Below are positions 19,797-28,271 of a DNA stretch of 64,000 nucleotides, one piece after another. Under the pieces are notes generated by a model. The model worked only from the letters and a program-made list of their open reading frames with translations. It searched no databases and had not been told where the DNA came from. The first letter of the stretch is position 1, and the number at the start of each line of letters is the position of its first letter. The stretch spans positions 1,736,001 to 1,800,000 of the forward strand of contig OZ241345.1 of assembly GCA_965200175.1 (NCBI GenBank). Direction: 5' to 3'. The position numbers and the translations under genes are program-made. This stretch comes from Azophilus sp026709365. GTDB lineage: Bacteria; Pseudomonadota; Gammaproteobacteria; Pseudomonadales; Azotimanducaceae.

Positions 19797-20975
19797 ATGC
19801 AGCGCACCAACCTGACCCTCTACTTCCTGGCCCAAGTGATCTTCGTCTCCGGATCGGTGCTCATCGTGACCCTGGGCGGCATCGTCGGCAGCGAGATGGC
19901 GCCGCACCCGTCGCTGGCCACCCTGCCGCCGTCGTTGATGGTGGTCGGCACGGCCTTGGCAACGGTGCCGGCGGCGCTGCTGATGCAGCGCATCGGACGC
20001 CGCTACGGCTTCGCGAGCGGCGCCCTGCTCGCCGCAGGCGGCGCCCTGTTGGCCGTCCTGGGCTTGGAGATCAAAAGCTTCGCGCTGTTCACGGCGGCGG
20101 TCGGTCTGATCGGCGCCACCCTCGCGTTCAGCGCCCAATTCCGCTTTGCCGCCGCCGAAAGCGTAGCGCCGGAGAGGGCCGGTTGGGCCATATCCATCAT
20201 CCTGATCGGCTCCATCGGCGGCGCCGTCATCGGGCCGGAATTGGCGACCCGCAGCCCGGACTGGATTCAGGGCCAGCCCTATCAAGGGGCGCTGCTGGCG
20301 ATGGCTGGCCTCTATGCGCTCGCTGCGGCCCTCCTGCTGCTCACCCGCAATCCTGCCCCCGTGGGCGATGCGGCCAATCGCGAGCCGGGACGTCCGCTGC
20401 TTGAGATTGCCGCCCAGCCCGCCTTCGCCGTGGCCGTTCTGGCCGGGGTGATCGGACAGGGCGTGATGATCTTCATCATGACGGCCACCCCGATCAGCAT
20501 GCATGTCGTGGACGGCCACAGCATCGACGACACTGCCCGGGTGATCCAAGCGCACGTGGTGGCCATGTACCTGCCATCGCTGGCCTCCGCGCCCCTGATC
20601 GAGCGCTTCGGGGCCCACAAGCTGATGACGGCCGGCGCCGTCGCCCTGAGCGCAACGGTGGCGGTCGGTCTGGCCGGCCACGAGCTGATGCACTACTGGT
20701 GGGCGCTGGTGCTGCTGGGCGTGGGCTGGAACTTCCTCTTCGTCGGCGGCACCACCGCGCTGGTGGCCACCTACCGACCGGCGGAGAGGTTCCGCGCCCA
20801 AGCGTTCAACGACTTCAGCATTTTCGGCGCATCAGCCCTGGCCAGCCTCATGGCGGGCGCCCTGCTGCACGGCTTCGGCTGGTCCGCCGTGCTGCTCTCC
20901 ACCCTGCCCGCCCTGGGGCTGATGCTGCTGGCGGTCATCTACGTTCAAGTCGTTGGGCGTCAAGGCGCGACCTGA
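19797..20975 (+). CDS. MFS transporter
   Basis: A 392-residue major facilitator with 11-12 hydrophobic helices. The loop between helices 2 and 3 carries the family signature in the form LLMQRIGRRYGFASG, and a longer polar central loop (TRNPAPVGDAANREPGRPLLE, residues about 182-202) separates the halves. The N-terminal segment LTLYFLAQVIFVSGSVLIVT is helix 1. The overall pattern resembles YfcJ/MFS_1-type drug or small-solute exporters; substrate unknown. It follows the ThDP decarboxylase by about 150 bases but has its own -10 box, so it need not be co-transcribed. Confidence 0.88.
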   Translation: MQRTNLTLYFLAQVIFVSGSVLIVTLGGIVGSEMAPHPSLATLPPSLMVVGTALATVPAALLMQRIGRRYGFASGALLAAGGALLAVLGLEIKSFALFTAAVGLIGATLAFSAQFRFAAAESVAPERAGWAISIILIGSIGGAVIGPELATRSPDWIQGQPYQGALLAMAGLYALAAALLLLTRNPAPVGDAANREPGRPLLEIAAQPAFAVAVLAGVIGQGVMIFIMTATPISMHVVDGHSIDDTARVIQAHVVAMYLPSLASAPLIERFGAHKLMTAGAVALSATVAVGLAGHELMHYWWALVLLGVGWNFLFVGGTTALVATYRPAERFRAQAFNDFSIFGASALASLMAGALLHGFGWSAVLLSTLPALGLMLLAVIYVQVVGRQGAT

Positions 20976-21041
20976 CGGTCGCGGCGGACCTTTGGTCCGC
21001 TTAGGTCAGATTCCGAACTGCTTCTGAGCCGGCACAGGCGC
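20976..21041 (-). repeat. Dispersed repeat family A, partial copy (A2)
   Basis: In minus orientation it reads GCCGGCTCAGAAGCAGTTCG then GAATCTGACCTAAGCGGACC, followed by a hairpin (GCGGACC-TTT-GGTCCGC). It has the same order as copies at 28873 and 55573 but lacks the GAAACTCC hairpin. It sits between convergent genes. Confidence 0.65.
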
Positions 21042-21120
21042 GATGCGCGGTGCGGGAGGCAATCCTTAAGCACATTCAACGACCGGATCCGCGCCTGAAA
21101 CGCCGAGGCGATCGCCGCCT

Positions 21121-21921
21121 TCAGGCTTCGGCGCTGACGACATACCGGGAGCGGAGGCGCTGGCGGGCCGCGCCGTCGAGGCCGATGGCCTGCTCAAGGT
21201 AATGCTCCACGCCTGCAAACTCCGCGGCGATGGCATCGTAGGCGGCGCGCAGGTACTCCCGGCGGACGCCGAACAGCGCCATGGTGGATTCCCGGTCGGC
21301 TTCAAGGTCGGTCCACAGCCGTGAGCGGATGCGCTTAAGCACGTAGCCTTCGTAGTCGAGCGCCTCGTTGGTCAGCAGGTAGTCCTCAAGCACCGTGGCT
21401 TCGTTTACGCCCAAGGCATGCAGAATGAGGGCGCAGGCGAACCCGGTGCGGTCCTTGCCCGCCGAGCAGTGGACCAGAAAGGCGCCGTCCTCAAGCGCGA
21501 GCAGCCGCTCGAACATCCGGGCATAGTCGGCGGCGTGGTTGTTGGCCAAGTCCCGGTTGATGCCGACCATGAAGTCGATGCGCTCCTTAAGAGTCAAGCC
21601 GCCCGCGGCGAGCCGCTCCCGCATGGCCACCGCGCTGCCCGGATCGATGGGAATTTCCAAGCGGCCAGACGCGCCAACCAGGTCCGGGGTGGGCTCGGCG
21701 GACCTTTCTTCGGCTCGGCGCAAGTCGCAGATCAGCTTGACGCCCAACTTGGCAAAGGCCTGCTGGCCGGCTTGGTTCAGGTCCGCCAAGGTGCCGCAGC
21801 GAAACAGCTGCCCGGAGGCTACCCGGCCCCCGTCCTCCGTGGCGTAGCCCCCGAAGTCGCGCAGGTTCACCGCGCCCTCGAAGCGCAGGATGCGCGGCTG
21901 CGGGAACGCGCCGGCGCTCAC
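21121..21921 (-). CDS. Tyrosine/dual-specificity phosphatase family protein
   Basis: A 266-residue protein-tyrosine-phosphatase-like enzyme. The P-loop is HCSAGKDRTG with Cys152 and Arg158. The N-terminal NLRDFGGYATEDGGRVASGQ and LFRCGTLADLNQAG are typical of the bacterial Tyr phosphatase family (DUF/Y_phosphatase3), which hydrolyses phosphotyrosine or phosphoinositides. The HCxxGKDRTG loop with Lys is shared with phosphoinositide phosphatases, so a lipid substrate is possible. The GTG start at 21921 overlaps the stop of the upstream FAD oxidoreductase by 4 bases (GTGA), so the two are translationally coupled. Confidence 0.88.
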   Translation of the reverse strand: MSAGAFPQPRILRFEGAVNLRDFGGYATEDGGRVASGQLFRCGTLADLNQAGQQAFAKLGVKLICDLRRAEERSAEPTPDLVGASGRLEIPIDPGSAVAMRERLAAGGLTLKERIDFMVGINRDLANNHAADYARMFERLLALEDGAFLVHCSAGKDRTGFACALILHALGVNEATVLEDYLLTNEALDYEGYVLKRIRSRLWTDLEADRESTMALFGVRREYLRAAYDAIAAEFAGVEHYLEQAIGLDGAARQRLRSRYVVSAEA

Positions 21922-23243
21922 AAGCCCGGTCCCGGCCGCATCGCCGAGCCGTCGCTGAACCGCGAGAAGCGGAACCGCGTCAGGTCGTGGGCTGGCGTTC
22001 GGCCCAACACCATTGCCGCCATCACCCGCCCAGCGCCGGGGCCAATGCCAAAGCCATGCCCGCTGAAGCCGGTGGCGATGAAGAGCCCGGGAAGGCCAGG
22101 GGCTTCATCCATGACCGGCACCACATCCGGCGTTACGTCAATCATGCCCGCCCAAGCCTCTTCGATGGGACAGTCCGCCAAGGCCGGCAGCCGGGCGTTT
22201 ATGCGAACGCGAATCTGCTTCAAGGCGGCTTGGGAAGGCGCCGGATTGAGTACCCGAACGCGCTCAAAGGGACTTTCGCCGTCGTCCTGCCAGCGCTGCG
22301 CCGCCATGCGGCCCAGCAGGCCGCCGAAGCGCAGGCGGACGTAGCGCAGGCTGACGGCCAAGCTGGGCAGAAACTTGAGGAAGTGGCGAAACGAGTCCAG
22401 CCCAATCAAGTGCTCGTTGACGTTGGCGGAGGCCAGCGTGTAGCCGCCGTCCTGGCGGCGGCGGAAGGCGACGTCCGGAGCCGCGGCATTGCCCGCATAG
22501 ACGTCCGGCGCCGACGCCGTGCGGGCCACGGTGGCGCGCACGGTCAGTTGCGGCAGGTTGATGCCCATGTGGCGCAGCAGCAACGAAGTCCAGGCGCCGC
22601 CCGCGCACACCGCCGCCGACGCCCGCACCGGCCCGCGTTCGGTGATGACGCCGGCCACTCGGCCCGCCTCAAGCTCGATGCCGCGCACGGCGCAGTTTTC
22701 GATGATGCGTCCGCCCTGGCGCCGAACGCCCCGGGCGAGCGCGGGCACGGCCACGAACGGTTCGGCTCGGGCATCGCTGGGGGTGTGCAGGGCGCCGACG
22801 TACTGGCCTGGCGGGCCGTCGATCAACTGATCCACTTCGGCGCCGGACAGCAAGCGGGTGTCCAACTGATGTTGCCGCGCCACATCCAGCCACTCGGCAT
22901 GGCGCGCCAGTTGCTGTTCCGTTTCCGCAAGATAGGCCACGCCCCGGCGCACGAAGCCAAGGTCTTCGCCGAGTTCGTCAGCCAGCCCCTCCCAGATGTT
23001 CTGGCTGTCGATGACGATGGGCAACTCGTCCGGGTCCCGGCACTGCTTGCGGATCCAGCCCCAATTGCGGCTTGATTGCTCCCCCGCCACCCGGCCCTTC
23101 TCGCAGACCAGGACGCGCGCGCCCCGCTTGACGAGAAACCAAGCCGTGGAAATGCCGATGACGCCGCCGCCGATGATGACGGCATCGACCGCATCCGGCA
23201 GTTCGTCCTGAAACGAGATGGGGGTCCGGTCGCTAAAGATCAC
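21918..23243 (-). CDS. FAD-dependent oxidoreductase (DAO family)
   Basis: A 441-residue D-amino-acid-oxidase/sarcosine-oxidase-like flavoenzyme. It has the FAD-binding VDAVIIGGGVIGISTAWFLV near residue 20, VCEKGRVAGEQSSRNWGWIRKQ (the conserved ribose-binding Glu and the S-S-R/NWGW stretch), and the C-terminal FSGHGFGIGPGAGRVMA. It likely oxidises a secondary or primary amine such as a substituted glycine; the exact substrate is unknown. The start is uncertain: TTG at 23246 or GTG at 23243, both behind GGGGAG; I chose GTG. It is the first gene of a two-gene unit with the Tyr phosphatase. Confidence 0.88.
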   Translation of the reverse strand: MIFSDRTPISFQDELPDAVDAVIIGGGVIGISTAWFLVKRGARVLVCEKGRVAGEQSSRNWGWIRKQCRDPDELPIVIDSQNIWEGLADELGEDLGFVRRGVAYLAETEQQLARHAEWLDVARQHQLDTRLLSGAEVDQLIDGPPGQYVGALHTPSDARAEPFVAVPALARGVRRQGGRIIENCAVRGIELEAGRVAGVITERGPVRASAAVCAGGAWTSLLLRHMGINLPQLTVRATVARTASAPDVYAGNAAAPDVAFRRRQDGGYTLASANVNEHLIGLDSFRHFLKFLPSLAVSLRYVRLRFGGLLGRMAAQRWQDDGESPFERVRVLNPAPSQAALKQIRVRINARLPALADCPIEEAWAGMIDVTPDVVPVMDEAPGLPGLFIATGFSGHGFGIGPGAGRVMAAMVLGRTPAHDLTRFRFSRFSDGSAMRPGPGL

Positions 23244-23278
23244 CAAGGATTCTCCCCGTTGCTCCCTAGCGCAACAAG

Positions 23279-23383
23279 GCCGCGCGCCCGCGAAGCGGGC
23301 GCGGATGGAGTTTCGCTGGCGCGAAACTCCGCGCGCTCGTTGCGTGGGTCAGGTTCCGGGATGTTTCTGAACCCCCACAGGCC
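23279..23383 (-). repeat. Dispersed repeat family A, full copy (A3)
   Basis: In minus orientation it has, in order, a TGTGGGGGTTCAGAAACATC-like start, CGGAACCTGACCCACGCAAC, a 10-bp hairpin (GGAGTTTCGC / GCGAAACTCC with 4-base loop) and a second 8-bp hairpin (GCGCCCGC / GCGGGCGC). It lies between the oxidoreductase gene and the next minus-strand membrane-protein gene. Confidence 0.8.
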
Positions 23384-23393
23384 GTCACCTGAG

Positions 23394-23852
23394 TCAGCCC
23401 TTGCGCCCGGCGGCCACCGACTCGTCGGCCCGCGGCACCGCCTTGTTCGCGTTCTGGAACCGAAGGCGCTCCGGGACGGAGAAGAAGCCTCTGGACTTGC
23501 GGGCCTCGGCAGAGTCCGCCTTCATCAGGCAACTGTATCCCGAAAGCACTGGGAGCATGGCAAAGGCGGCAATGAGCTGACCCAGCGAGGACAGATGGAC
23601 CGCATACCACTCATCGCCAAGGCTGGGGGCCATTTGGAAGAACCCGGCGAAGAAGAACAGCATGCAGCCGGTGGCGCAAACCGCAAGGATGCGGGCTGGC
23701 CAATGCGCGACGCTCCGCGCCAAGGTGATGAAGGCCAGCAAGGCGCCGAAGCAGTACATGCCAATGAGAACGTGGGGACGGGCCGGCACGCCGAGATGCA
23801 GCAGGGCCAGCAGTATCAGGCCGGCGCCGATCGCGCCGTTGAGGCACTTCAT
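23394..23852 (-). CDS. Small polytopic membrane protein, unknown
   Basis: 152 residues with four hydrophobic segments: AIGAGLILLALLHLGV, VLIGMYCFGALLAFITLA, ILAVCATGCMLFFFAGFF and LGQLIAAFAMLPVLSGYSCL. A polar tail follows (MKADSAEARKSRGFFSVPER…). I start at the ATG at 23852 so that the first helix follows a short n-region (MKCLNG). The frame is open 29 codons further upstream to another ATG (23939), and no strong Shine-Dalgarno decides it. Probably an inner-membrane protein; family not recognised. The stop lies 11 bases from repeat A3. Confidence 0.6.
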   Translation of the reverse strand: MKCLNGAIGAGLILLALLHLGVPARPHVLIGMYCFGALLAFITLARSVAHWPARILAVCATGCMLFFFAGFFQMAPSLGDEWYAVHLSSLGQLIAAFAMLPVLSGYSCLMKADSAEARKSRGFFSVPERLRFQNANKAVPRADESVAAGRKG

Positions 23853-23939
23853 CGCTGCATTGTCCGCTAGGTCTCCACTGGTGTCGGTGCCCGGCCCGCC
23901 AGCTCCCCGCTTAGGGCCACTTGCGGGAAGCACGGGCAT

Positions 23940-24352
23940 ATTGGTAACGAATAGTCATGGAAGGACGGGCCTAGGTCAATAGATTCATCCCCAAAGCGGT
24001 TGATCGTTACCGATGGTGACGGCGGAACAACCCCTTGCGGCGACTACGAGCCTGGGCCGCAGGAAGTCGCGAAAGCGAAGAGTGCGTCTCTTCGGCAAGG
24101 GTTACCGCTAGCGAAAAAACTGGGTCAAGAATGGCAATGGGAGGGTGAATGTTGGATGAAGAGAAAGCCAAACGGATGTTTTCGCCCACGGGGGGATTGG
24201 GGACCGGGGAAGTGCCACCCTAGACGCGCTGCAAGGCACTGACTCACCTGGACTTATGACGTTAATGCCGTCAAATTCCGAACGGCTAGGCTTCTGGCAC
24301 TAGCGATGCGGGAGCCAAGACGTCAAGCCGTGCCTGCCCGGCCCCGCCAGGT
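23940..24352. other. Intergenic region without a supported gene
   Basis: About 410 bases. An 80-codon plus-strand frame at 24000-24242 exists, but it has no Shine-Dalgarno and low-complexity, Gly/Lys/Arg-rich content, and I do not support it as a gene. No repeat, tRNA or clear terminator was seen. Confidence 0.5.
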
Positions 24353-24907
24353 TCAAATCTCCCAGCCGGGCAAGCCCTCATCGCCCTGCACGCCAAAGGC
24401 GTTGAGCGCCATCGAGACCAGATTGTACTGGCCGACGGTGAACACCACATCCATCAACTGCTGCGTGTTCAGGTGCTGGGCGAGCCCGGCCCAGGTCGCA
24501 TCGCTGACATGGGCGTCATCATGCAACTCCTCGGCGGCTTGGAACAGCAGCCGGTCGAGCTCGGTCAGGCCCGGCGTTGCCGAGCCGGTTTGGCAAGCGC
24601 GGATGTCCGCATTCGTCATGCCCGCTTGCCGGGCTATGAGCACGTGCTGGCCCCACTCGTAGCCCGATTGGCACAGATGGCCGATGCGCAGGATCAGCAG
24701 CTCCCGTTCCCGAACCGGCAGCGTGGACTTGCCGAGGACGTGGTTGGCGAACACCATCCAGCGCCGCATCAGCTGCGGATGCTGGGCGAGGGTCCGCATG
24801 ATGTTCAGGGAGCGCGCACTCTCGGTCATGGAGGCCATGAACTCCCGGGCCTCGGCGCTCTGCTGCTCCGGGTCAAGGGGTTCGATTCGGGGTTGGTCAA
24901 GCCGCAT
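24353..24907 (-). CDS. Carboxymuconolactone decarboxylase (CMD) family protein
   Basis: A 184-residue AhpD-like/CMD-fold helical protein. The active-site region reads LLILRIGHLCQSGYEWGQHVLIARQAGM, giving the Cys-x4-Glu-Trp-x2-His pattern of this family (in many members the Cys is redox- or proton-relay active). I chose the ATG at 24907, which has GGAG five bases upstream and yields the usual N-terminus MRLDQPRIEPLDPEQQS. A longer reading from 24970 lacks a ribosome-binding site. It is the last gene of the minus-strand set with P450 and Rieske oxygenase, 143 bases after the P450 stop. It may remove a toxic or hydroperoxide intermediate, but this is inferred. Confidence 0.85.
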   Translation of the reverse strand: MRLDQPRIEPLDPEQQSAEAREFMASMTESARSLNIMRTLAQHPQLMRRWMVFANHVLGKSTLPVRERELLILRIGHLCQSGYEWGQHVLIARQAGMTNADIRACQTGSATPGLTELDRLLFQAAEELHDDAHVSDATWAGLAQHLNTQQLMDVVFTVGQYNLVSMALNAFGVQGDEGLPGWEI

Positions 24908-25050
24908 CAGCTCTCCGATTGGTTTTCCTGATTCTGGGATGTCGTGGAATTCGGGGGACAAGGTTGTCATGCGAATCAACGCTTGCGCCGGACTGCGCGC
25001 GCCGCGCACCAAGGCGGCGCATCTTCCTGTTGGTCGGAGGCATCGCTGCG

Positions 25051-26382
25051 TCAGTTGGGGGATGCTTGCCGCAGCCGATAGCAAATCGGCAAGGTCGGCA
25101 GATTGCGGAGAATGAAGCTCGGCTCCGCCTCCGGGTTTGCGCCATCGGCAAGGCGGAAGCCCTCGAACCGGTCCAGCAGCGCGGCGAAGCCCAGATTCAG
25201 CTCCTGCCGCGCCAAGGGCGCGCCGATGCAGTGATGCACGCCGGAGCCGAAGGCGAGCTGCATGCCCGCCTTCCTGCGGTCGATGCGCACTTGGTCAGGG
25301 TCCTCAAACTGCCGCTCGTCGCGGTTGGCGGCGCCGAAGCGGAGCATGATGAGGCTGCCGGCGGCCAGCGGCACCCCGCCGAGTTCGGTGTCCCGCTTCA
25401 CCAGCCGAGGCAGCCCCTGCACCGGCGCCTCCATGCGCAGGGCCTCTTCAACGAAGGTGCGAATGCGCCCCGCATCGCCGCGCATCTCGGCCTGCAGGCC
25501 CGGGTTGCGGCACAGCAGCAGCATGCCCCAACCGAAGGCGCTCGAGGTGGTTTCATGGCCAGCCACCAAAAATTGGTTGAGTACGCTCAAGGTCTCGCCG
25601 TGGGTCAGCAGCCGGTCCTCATCCTCCAATCGGCTGTTGGCAAGAATGGTGATCATGTCGTCGGCCGGCTCCTGGCGCCGAGCCTCCACAAGGGCAACCA
25701 GCAAGTTCTGCAGGTCCAGCGCCAGTTGCGCCCGGTGCAGCATCTGCTCCGGCGTGAGCGGCGACAGCCGCAGCCCCCCAGCCGCCGCCGTGGCCGCTTC
25801 ATCAAAGAACCCCCGCTCCGCAGCGGGTATGCCCAAGCGGTCAGCGATGATGCGCAGCGGCACCGGGAAGGCAAATGCGGACATAAAGTCCGTGGACATG
25901 AAGTCAGTGGACATGCCGTCGGCCCCCGATTCCGAATCGGAACCCGATGTGGCAGCCATGCCCTCAACGTAGCGCTCAACCACCTCCAGCACGGTGGGCT
26001 CACTCTTGCGAACCTCGGAGCCGGTGAACAGTTGGGCGACCAAGGACCGATACTTGGTGTGCGCCGGCTCATCCAGGGTCAGCATGGTCGGCGGCAGCGG
26101 GATCATCTCCTTGTTCAGTTCGATGAGCTGGCGCTGGACGTCCGCCGGCGCCTGCTGAAACAGGATTTTTCGGGCCCCGTCGAGGAAGTCCCCGAACTCG
26201 CTGGAGTAGGTAGCGGTGTCGCGAATGGCCTCCCGAATCAGGTCGTAACGGGTGACGATGTAGGCGCCGAAGTTGGGCTCGAAGTGTACCGGCGCCTGGT
26301 CGCGCAGGGTCTTGTAGGCCGCATAGGGATCAACCAGCGTGTCGTGGTCGAACAGCGACACCTCGGGCTGTGCCTGGCTCAT
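25051..26382 (-). CDS. Cytochrome P450
   Basis: A 443-residue bacterial soluble P450. The oxygen-binding I-helix motif is AGHETTSSAFGW, the K-helix ExxR is in VEEALRMEAPVQGLPR, and the haem loop is AFGSGVHHCIGAPLARQEL with Cys385. It has no membrane anchor, so it uses separate ferredoxin and reductase partners (not in the window). The start ATG overlaps the Rieske oxygenase stop by 4 bases (ATGA), so both are translated together. Oddity: a 15-bp tandem duplication (25886-25915) gives MSTDFMSTDFMSAF, an in-frame repeat. Substrate unknown; CYP153/CYP107-like families cannot be told apart by eye. Confidence 0.93.
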   Translation of the reverse strand: MSQAQPEVSLFDHDTLVDPYAAYKTLRDQAPVHFEPNFGAYIVTRYDLIREAIRDTATYSSEFGDFLDGARKILFQQAPADVQRQLIELNKEMIPLPPTMLTLDEPAHTKYRSLVAQLFTGSEVRKSEPTVLEVVERYVEGMAATSGSDSESGADGMSTDFMSTDFMSAFAFPVPLRIIADRLGIPAAERGFFDEAATAAAGGLRLSPLTPEQMLHRAQLALDLQNLLVALVEARRQEPADDMITILANSRLEDEDRLLTHGETLSVLNQFLVAGHETTSSAFGWGMLLLCRNPGLQAEMRGDAGRIRTFVEEALRMEAPVQGLPRLVKRDTELGGVPLAAGSLIMLRFGAANRDERQFEDPDQVRIDRRKAGMQLAFGSGVHHCIGAPLARQELNLGFAALLDRFEGFRLADGANPEAEPSFILRNLPTLPICYRLRQASPN

Positions 26383-27725
26383 TGCGCCTGCGCCCCCAGC
26401 CACTGGTTGAGCAGGCCGTGGAAGTGCCTGATCTTGGTTTCCTGGTAGTTGGCCAGCACCACCTCGTAGTACTGGGCGGCCTCCAGCCCCTTCTGCACCT
26501 GCGGCAGGTTGAAGGTGTCCTGCGTGAACACCTTCGCCAGCAGGCCCAGCTCCGGTGCGTTGGTCCACGGCTCATCGGCGTCAAGCAGGCGCATGGGCGC
26601 GGGGTCGGGCCGCTCGCCGGCGAAGGGGCTCAGGTAGTAGCACTCCATCAGGGACTGGTCGCAGCGGTTCTCATAGGGACGGAAGCGATAGACGATGCGG
26701 TTGTAGCCGCCCCAGGGATGGAAGTTGGGGAACAGGGTGTAGTAGATGCTGTCTGAGACGCAGGCGTCGGAAATCACCACGTCGTCGCCGACGATGGACT
26801 GCAGGGCAGCCCGCGAGCCCGCCGCCATCATGGCCCGGGCGGTGGTGCCCGGCGGCACTTTCGGCGCCGGCGGATCGTCGATGTTGCGCATCATCACCGA
26901 CTCGAACATCTCCTGCTCGCTCGGCTCATGGCGCAGATGGGGGCTCGGCGTGCCGTTCGGGGTGATGGCGCGGGAGAAGTTGCCCCAAGCGTCGTACTGG
27001 GAGTTCTCATCGCCAATGCCCGCCAGTATCTGGGGGTGGGTGTGGATGACATGGAAGGCCTCCATGAAGGCTTCCTGGCAGAGCTTCCAGTTGCAGCGCA
27101 TCACCTTGGCCACATGCGCTTCAATGTAGCGCCGCTCCGGGGACCAGACGGCGAAATGGGCCGGCAGGTCGCCCAGGAAGTCCGTCAGGGGTTCAGCCTC
27201 CATGTCCATGTTGATGAACACCCAGCCCCCCCAGGTTTCGCAGCGCACCGGCGTCAGCGTGAAGCCGCTGCGGTCGATTTGCGGGAAGTCCCACTCCGAG
27301 GTGATGCCGCGCAAGCTGCCGTCGAGGTGCCAGCTGAAGCCGTGAAACGGGCAAATGAAGCTGGCCGCGTGGCCGGCCCGGTCGCAAAGGCGGCGACCTC
27401 GGTGACGACAGACGTTGTGGTGCGCCCGGATGCCTTTGGCGGTGCGCACGACGATGATCGAATAGCGGCCAATGTCATAGACCTGGTGGTCGCCCACCTC
27501 GGGAATCTCCTCCTCCCGGCAAGCCATTTGCCAGACCCGGGGCCAGAGCCGCTCCATCTCCAACTCATGAAACGCTTGGCTGGTGTAGCGCGTCACCGGC
27601 ACGGAAGCCAATGGGGAACGGAAGACGTTCTCCAAGGTCAGGGTTTCCGGCGGCGGCACCGGGTCGCGGCTGATCAGCTCCTGGTAGCTGATGCCTTCGG
27701 AGCGCAGGTCTTCGGCTTCACTCAT
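26379..27725 (-). CDS. Rieske non-haem iron oxygenase, alpha subunit
   Basis: A 448-residue ring-hydroxylating-type oxygenase. The Rieske [2Fe-2S] ligands are Cys106/His108 (NVCRHRGRRLC) and Cys125/His128 (ICPFHGFSWHLDG). The mononuclear iron site follows in CQEAFMEAFHVIHTHPQ with His225 and His230; the Asp ligand is expected further on. Such enzymes hydroxylate or demethylate aromatic, steroid or alkylamine compounds with electrons from a reductase not seen here. It is the second gene of the operon, 48 bases after the small upstream protein, and overlaps the P450 start by 4 bases. Confidence 0.93.
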   Translation of the reverse strand: MSEAEDLRSEGISYQELISRDPVPPPETLTLENVFRSPLASVPVTRYTSQAFHELEMERLWPRVWQMACREEEIPEVGDHQVYDIGRYSIIVVRTAKGIRAHHNVCRHRGRRLCDRAGHAASFICPFHGFSWHLDGSLRGITSEWDFPQIDRSGFTLTPVRCETWGGWVFINMDMEAEPLTDFLGDLPAHFAVWSPERRYIEAHVAKVMRCNWKLCQEAFMEAFHVIHTHPQILAGIGDENSQYDAWGNFSRAITPNGTPSPHLRHEPSEQEMFESVMMRNIDDPPAPKVPPGTTARAMMAAGSRAALQSIVGDDVVISDACVSDSIYYTLFPNFHPWGGYNRIVYRFRPYENRCDQSLMECYYLSPFAGERPDPAPMRLLDADEPWTNAPELGLLAKVFTQDTFNLPQVQKGLEAAQYYEVVLANYQETKIRHFHGLLNQWLGAQAQ

Positions 27726-27773
27726 GGCAGGTCCTCGACGTTCTCGGTTGATTCATTGATGAAGGCTGGCGCC

Positions 27774-28031
27774 TCAGCCCCGATTGCGGCGGACGTTGTC
27801 GCCGCCGGGCAGCTGCGGTCCGCCCAGCCAAAGCAGCATGTGCGGGTCCGCAAAGCGCAGTTCCCCCGACACATGTTCGCCGTCATAGCGAAACACGCCT
27901 TTCAGGCCATTGCTGTCCACTTCCACGGTGCCCTCGTCCAACGCGCTGTAAACCGCGCCGGTGATGGGGTGCTTCAATTGCGCCATGCCTTTCAACTCGC
28001 TGTATTTCTTCAACGGCCAATCATAGCGCAT
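27774..28031 (-). CDS. Small conserved protein upstream of Rieske oxygenase
   Basis: 85 residues starting MRYDWPLKKYSELKGMAQLK, then HPITGAVYSALDEGTVEVDS and NGLKGVFRYDGEHVSGELRF, ADPHMLLWLGGPQ. The frame is open upstream, but this ATG gives a compact beta-rich protein; the alternative ATG at 28043 is also possible. I do not recognise a named family. The sequence is well ordered rather than repetitive, and its position as first gene of the Rieske-P450-CMD set suggests an accessory role in that pathway. Confidence 0.65.
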   Translation of the reverse strand: MRYDWPLKKYSELKGMAQLKHPITGAVYSALDEGTVEVDSNGLKGVFRYDGEHVSGELRFADPHMLLWLGGPQLPGGDNVRRNRG

Positions 28032-28190
28032 GACACCGCACATCCCACGGCGGTCGGTGCCGTCACGCATCCCGCGGCCGCGCTTGAGGGCATCGAGCGC
28101 TTCCCCGCGCCGCTCGCCGCCGCGCACCCACGGCGCCAACTCTACCACAGCGGCCCCTACCGACGAGGCGAAACGCCCGCTTCGGGCGAG

Positions 28191-28263
28191 GTCCCCGGAG
28201 CAGAGGCCGTCCCGCCCTCGACCGAACCACGATGATGACGTGAGTCAAGCTGAGCCACTGCTC
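28191..28263 (-). repeat. Dispersed repeat family B, copy B1
   Basis: In minus orientation it reads GCAGTGGCTCAGCTTGACTC, then CGTCATCATCGTGGTTCGGT and CGAGGGCGGGACG…CTCCGGGGAC. It matches the plus-strand copy at 49412-49484 over about 70 bases. It lies between the divergent small-protein and flavodoxin genes. Confidence 0.7.
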
Positions 28264-28271
28264 GCCCGCTG

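Noticed and set aside
24000..24242. 80-codon plus-strand frame
   Set aside because: No ribosome-binding site or recognisable fold; probably chance in a non-coding gap.
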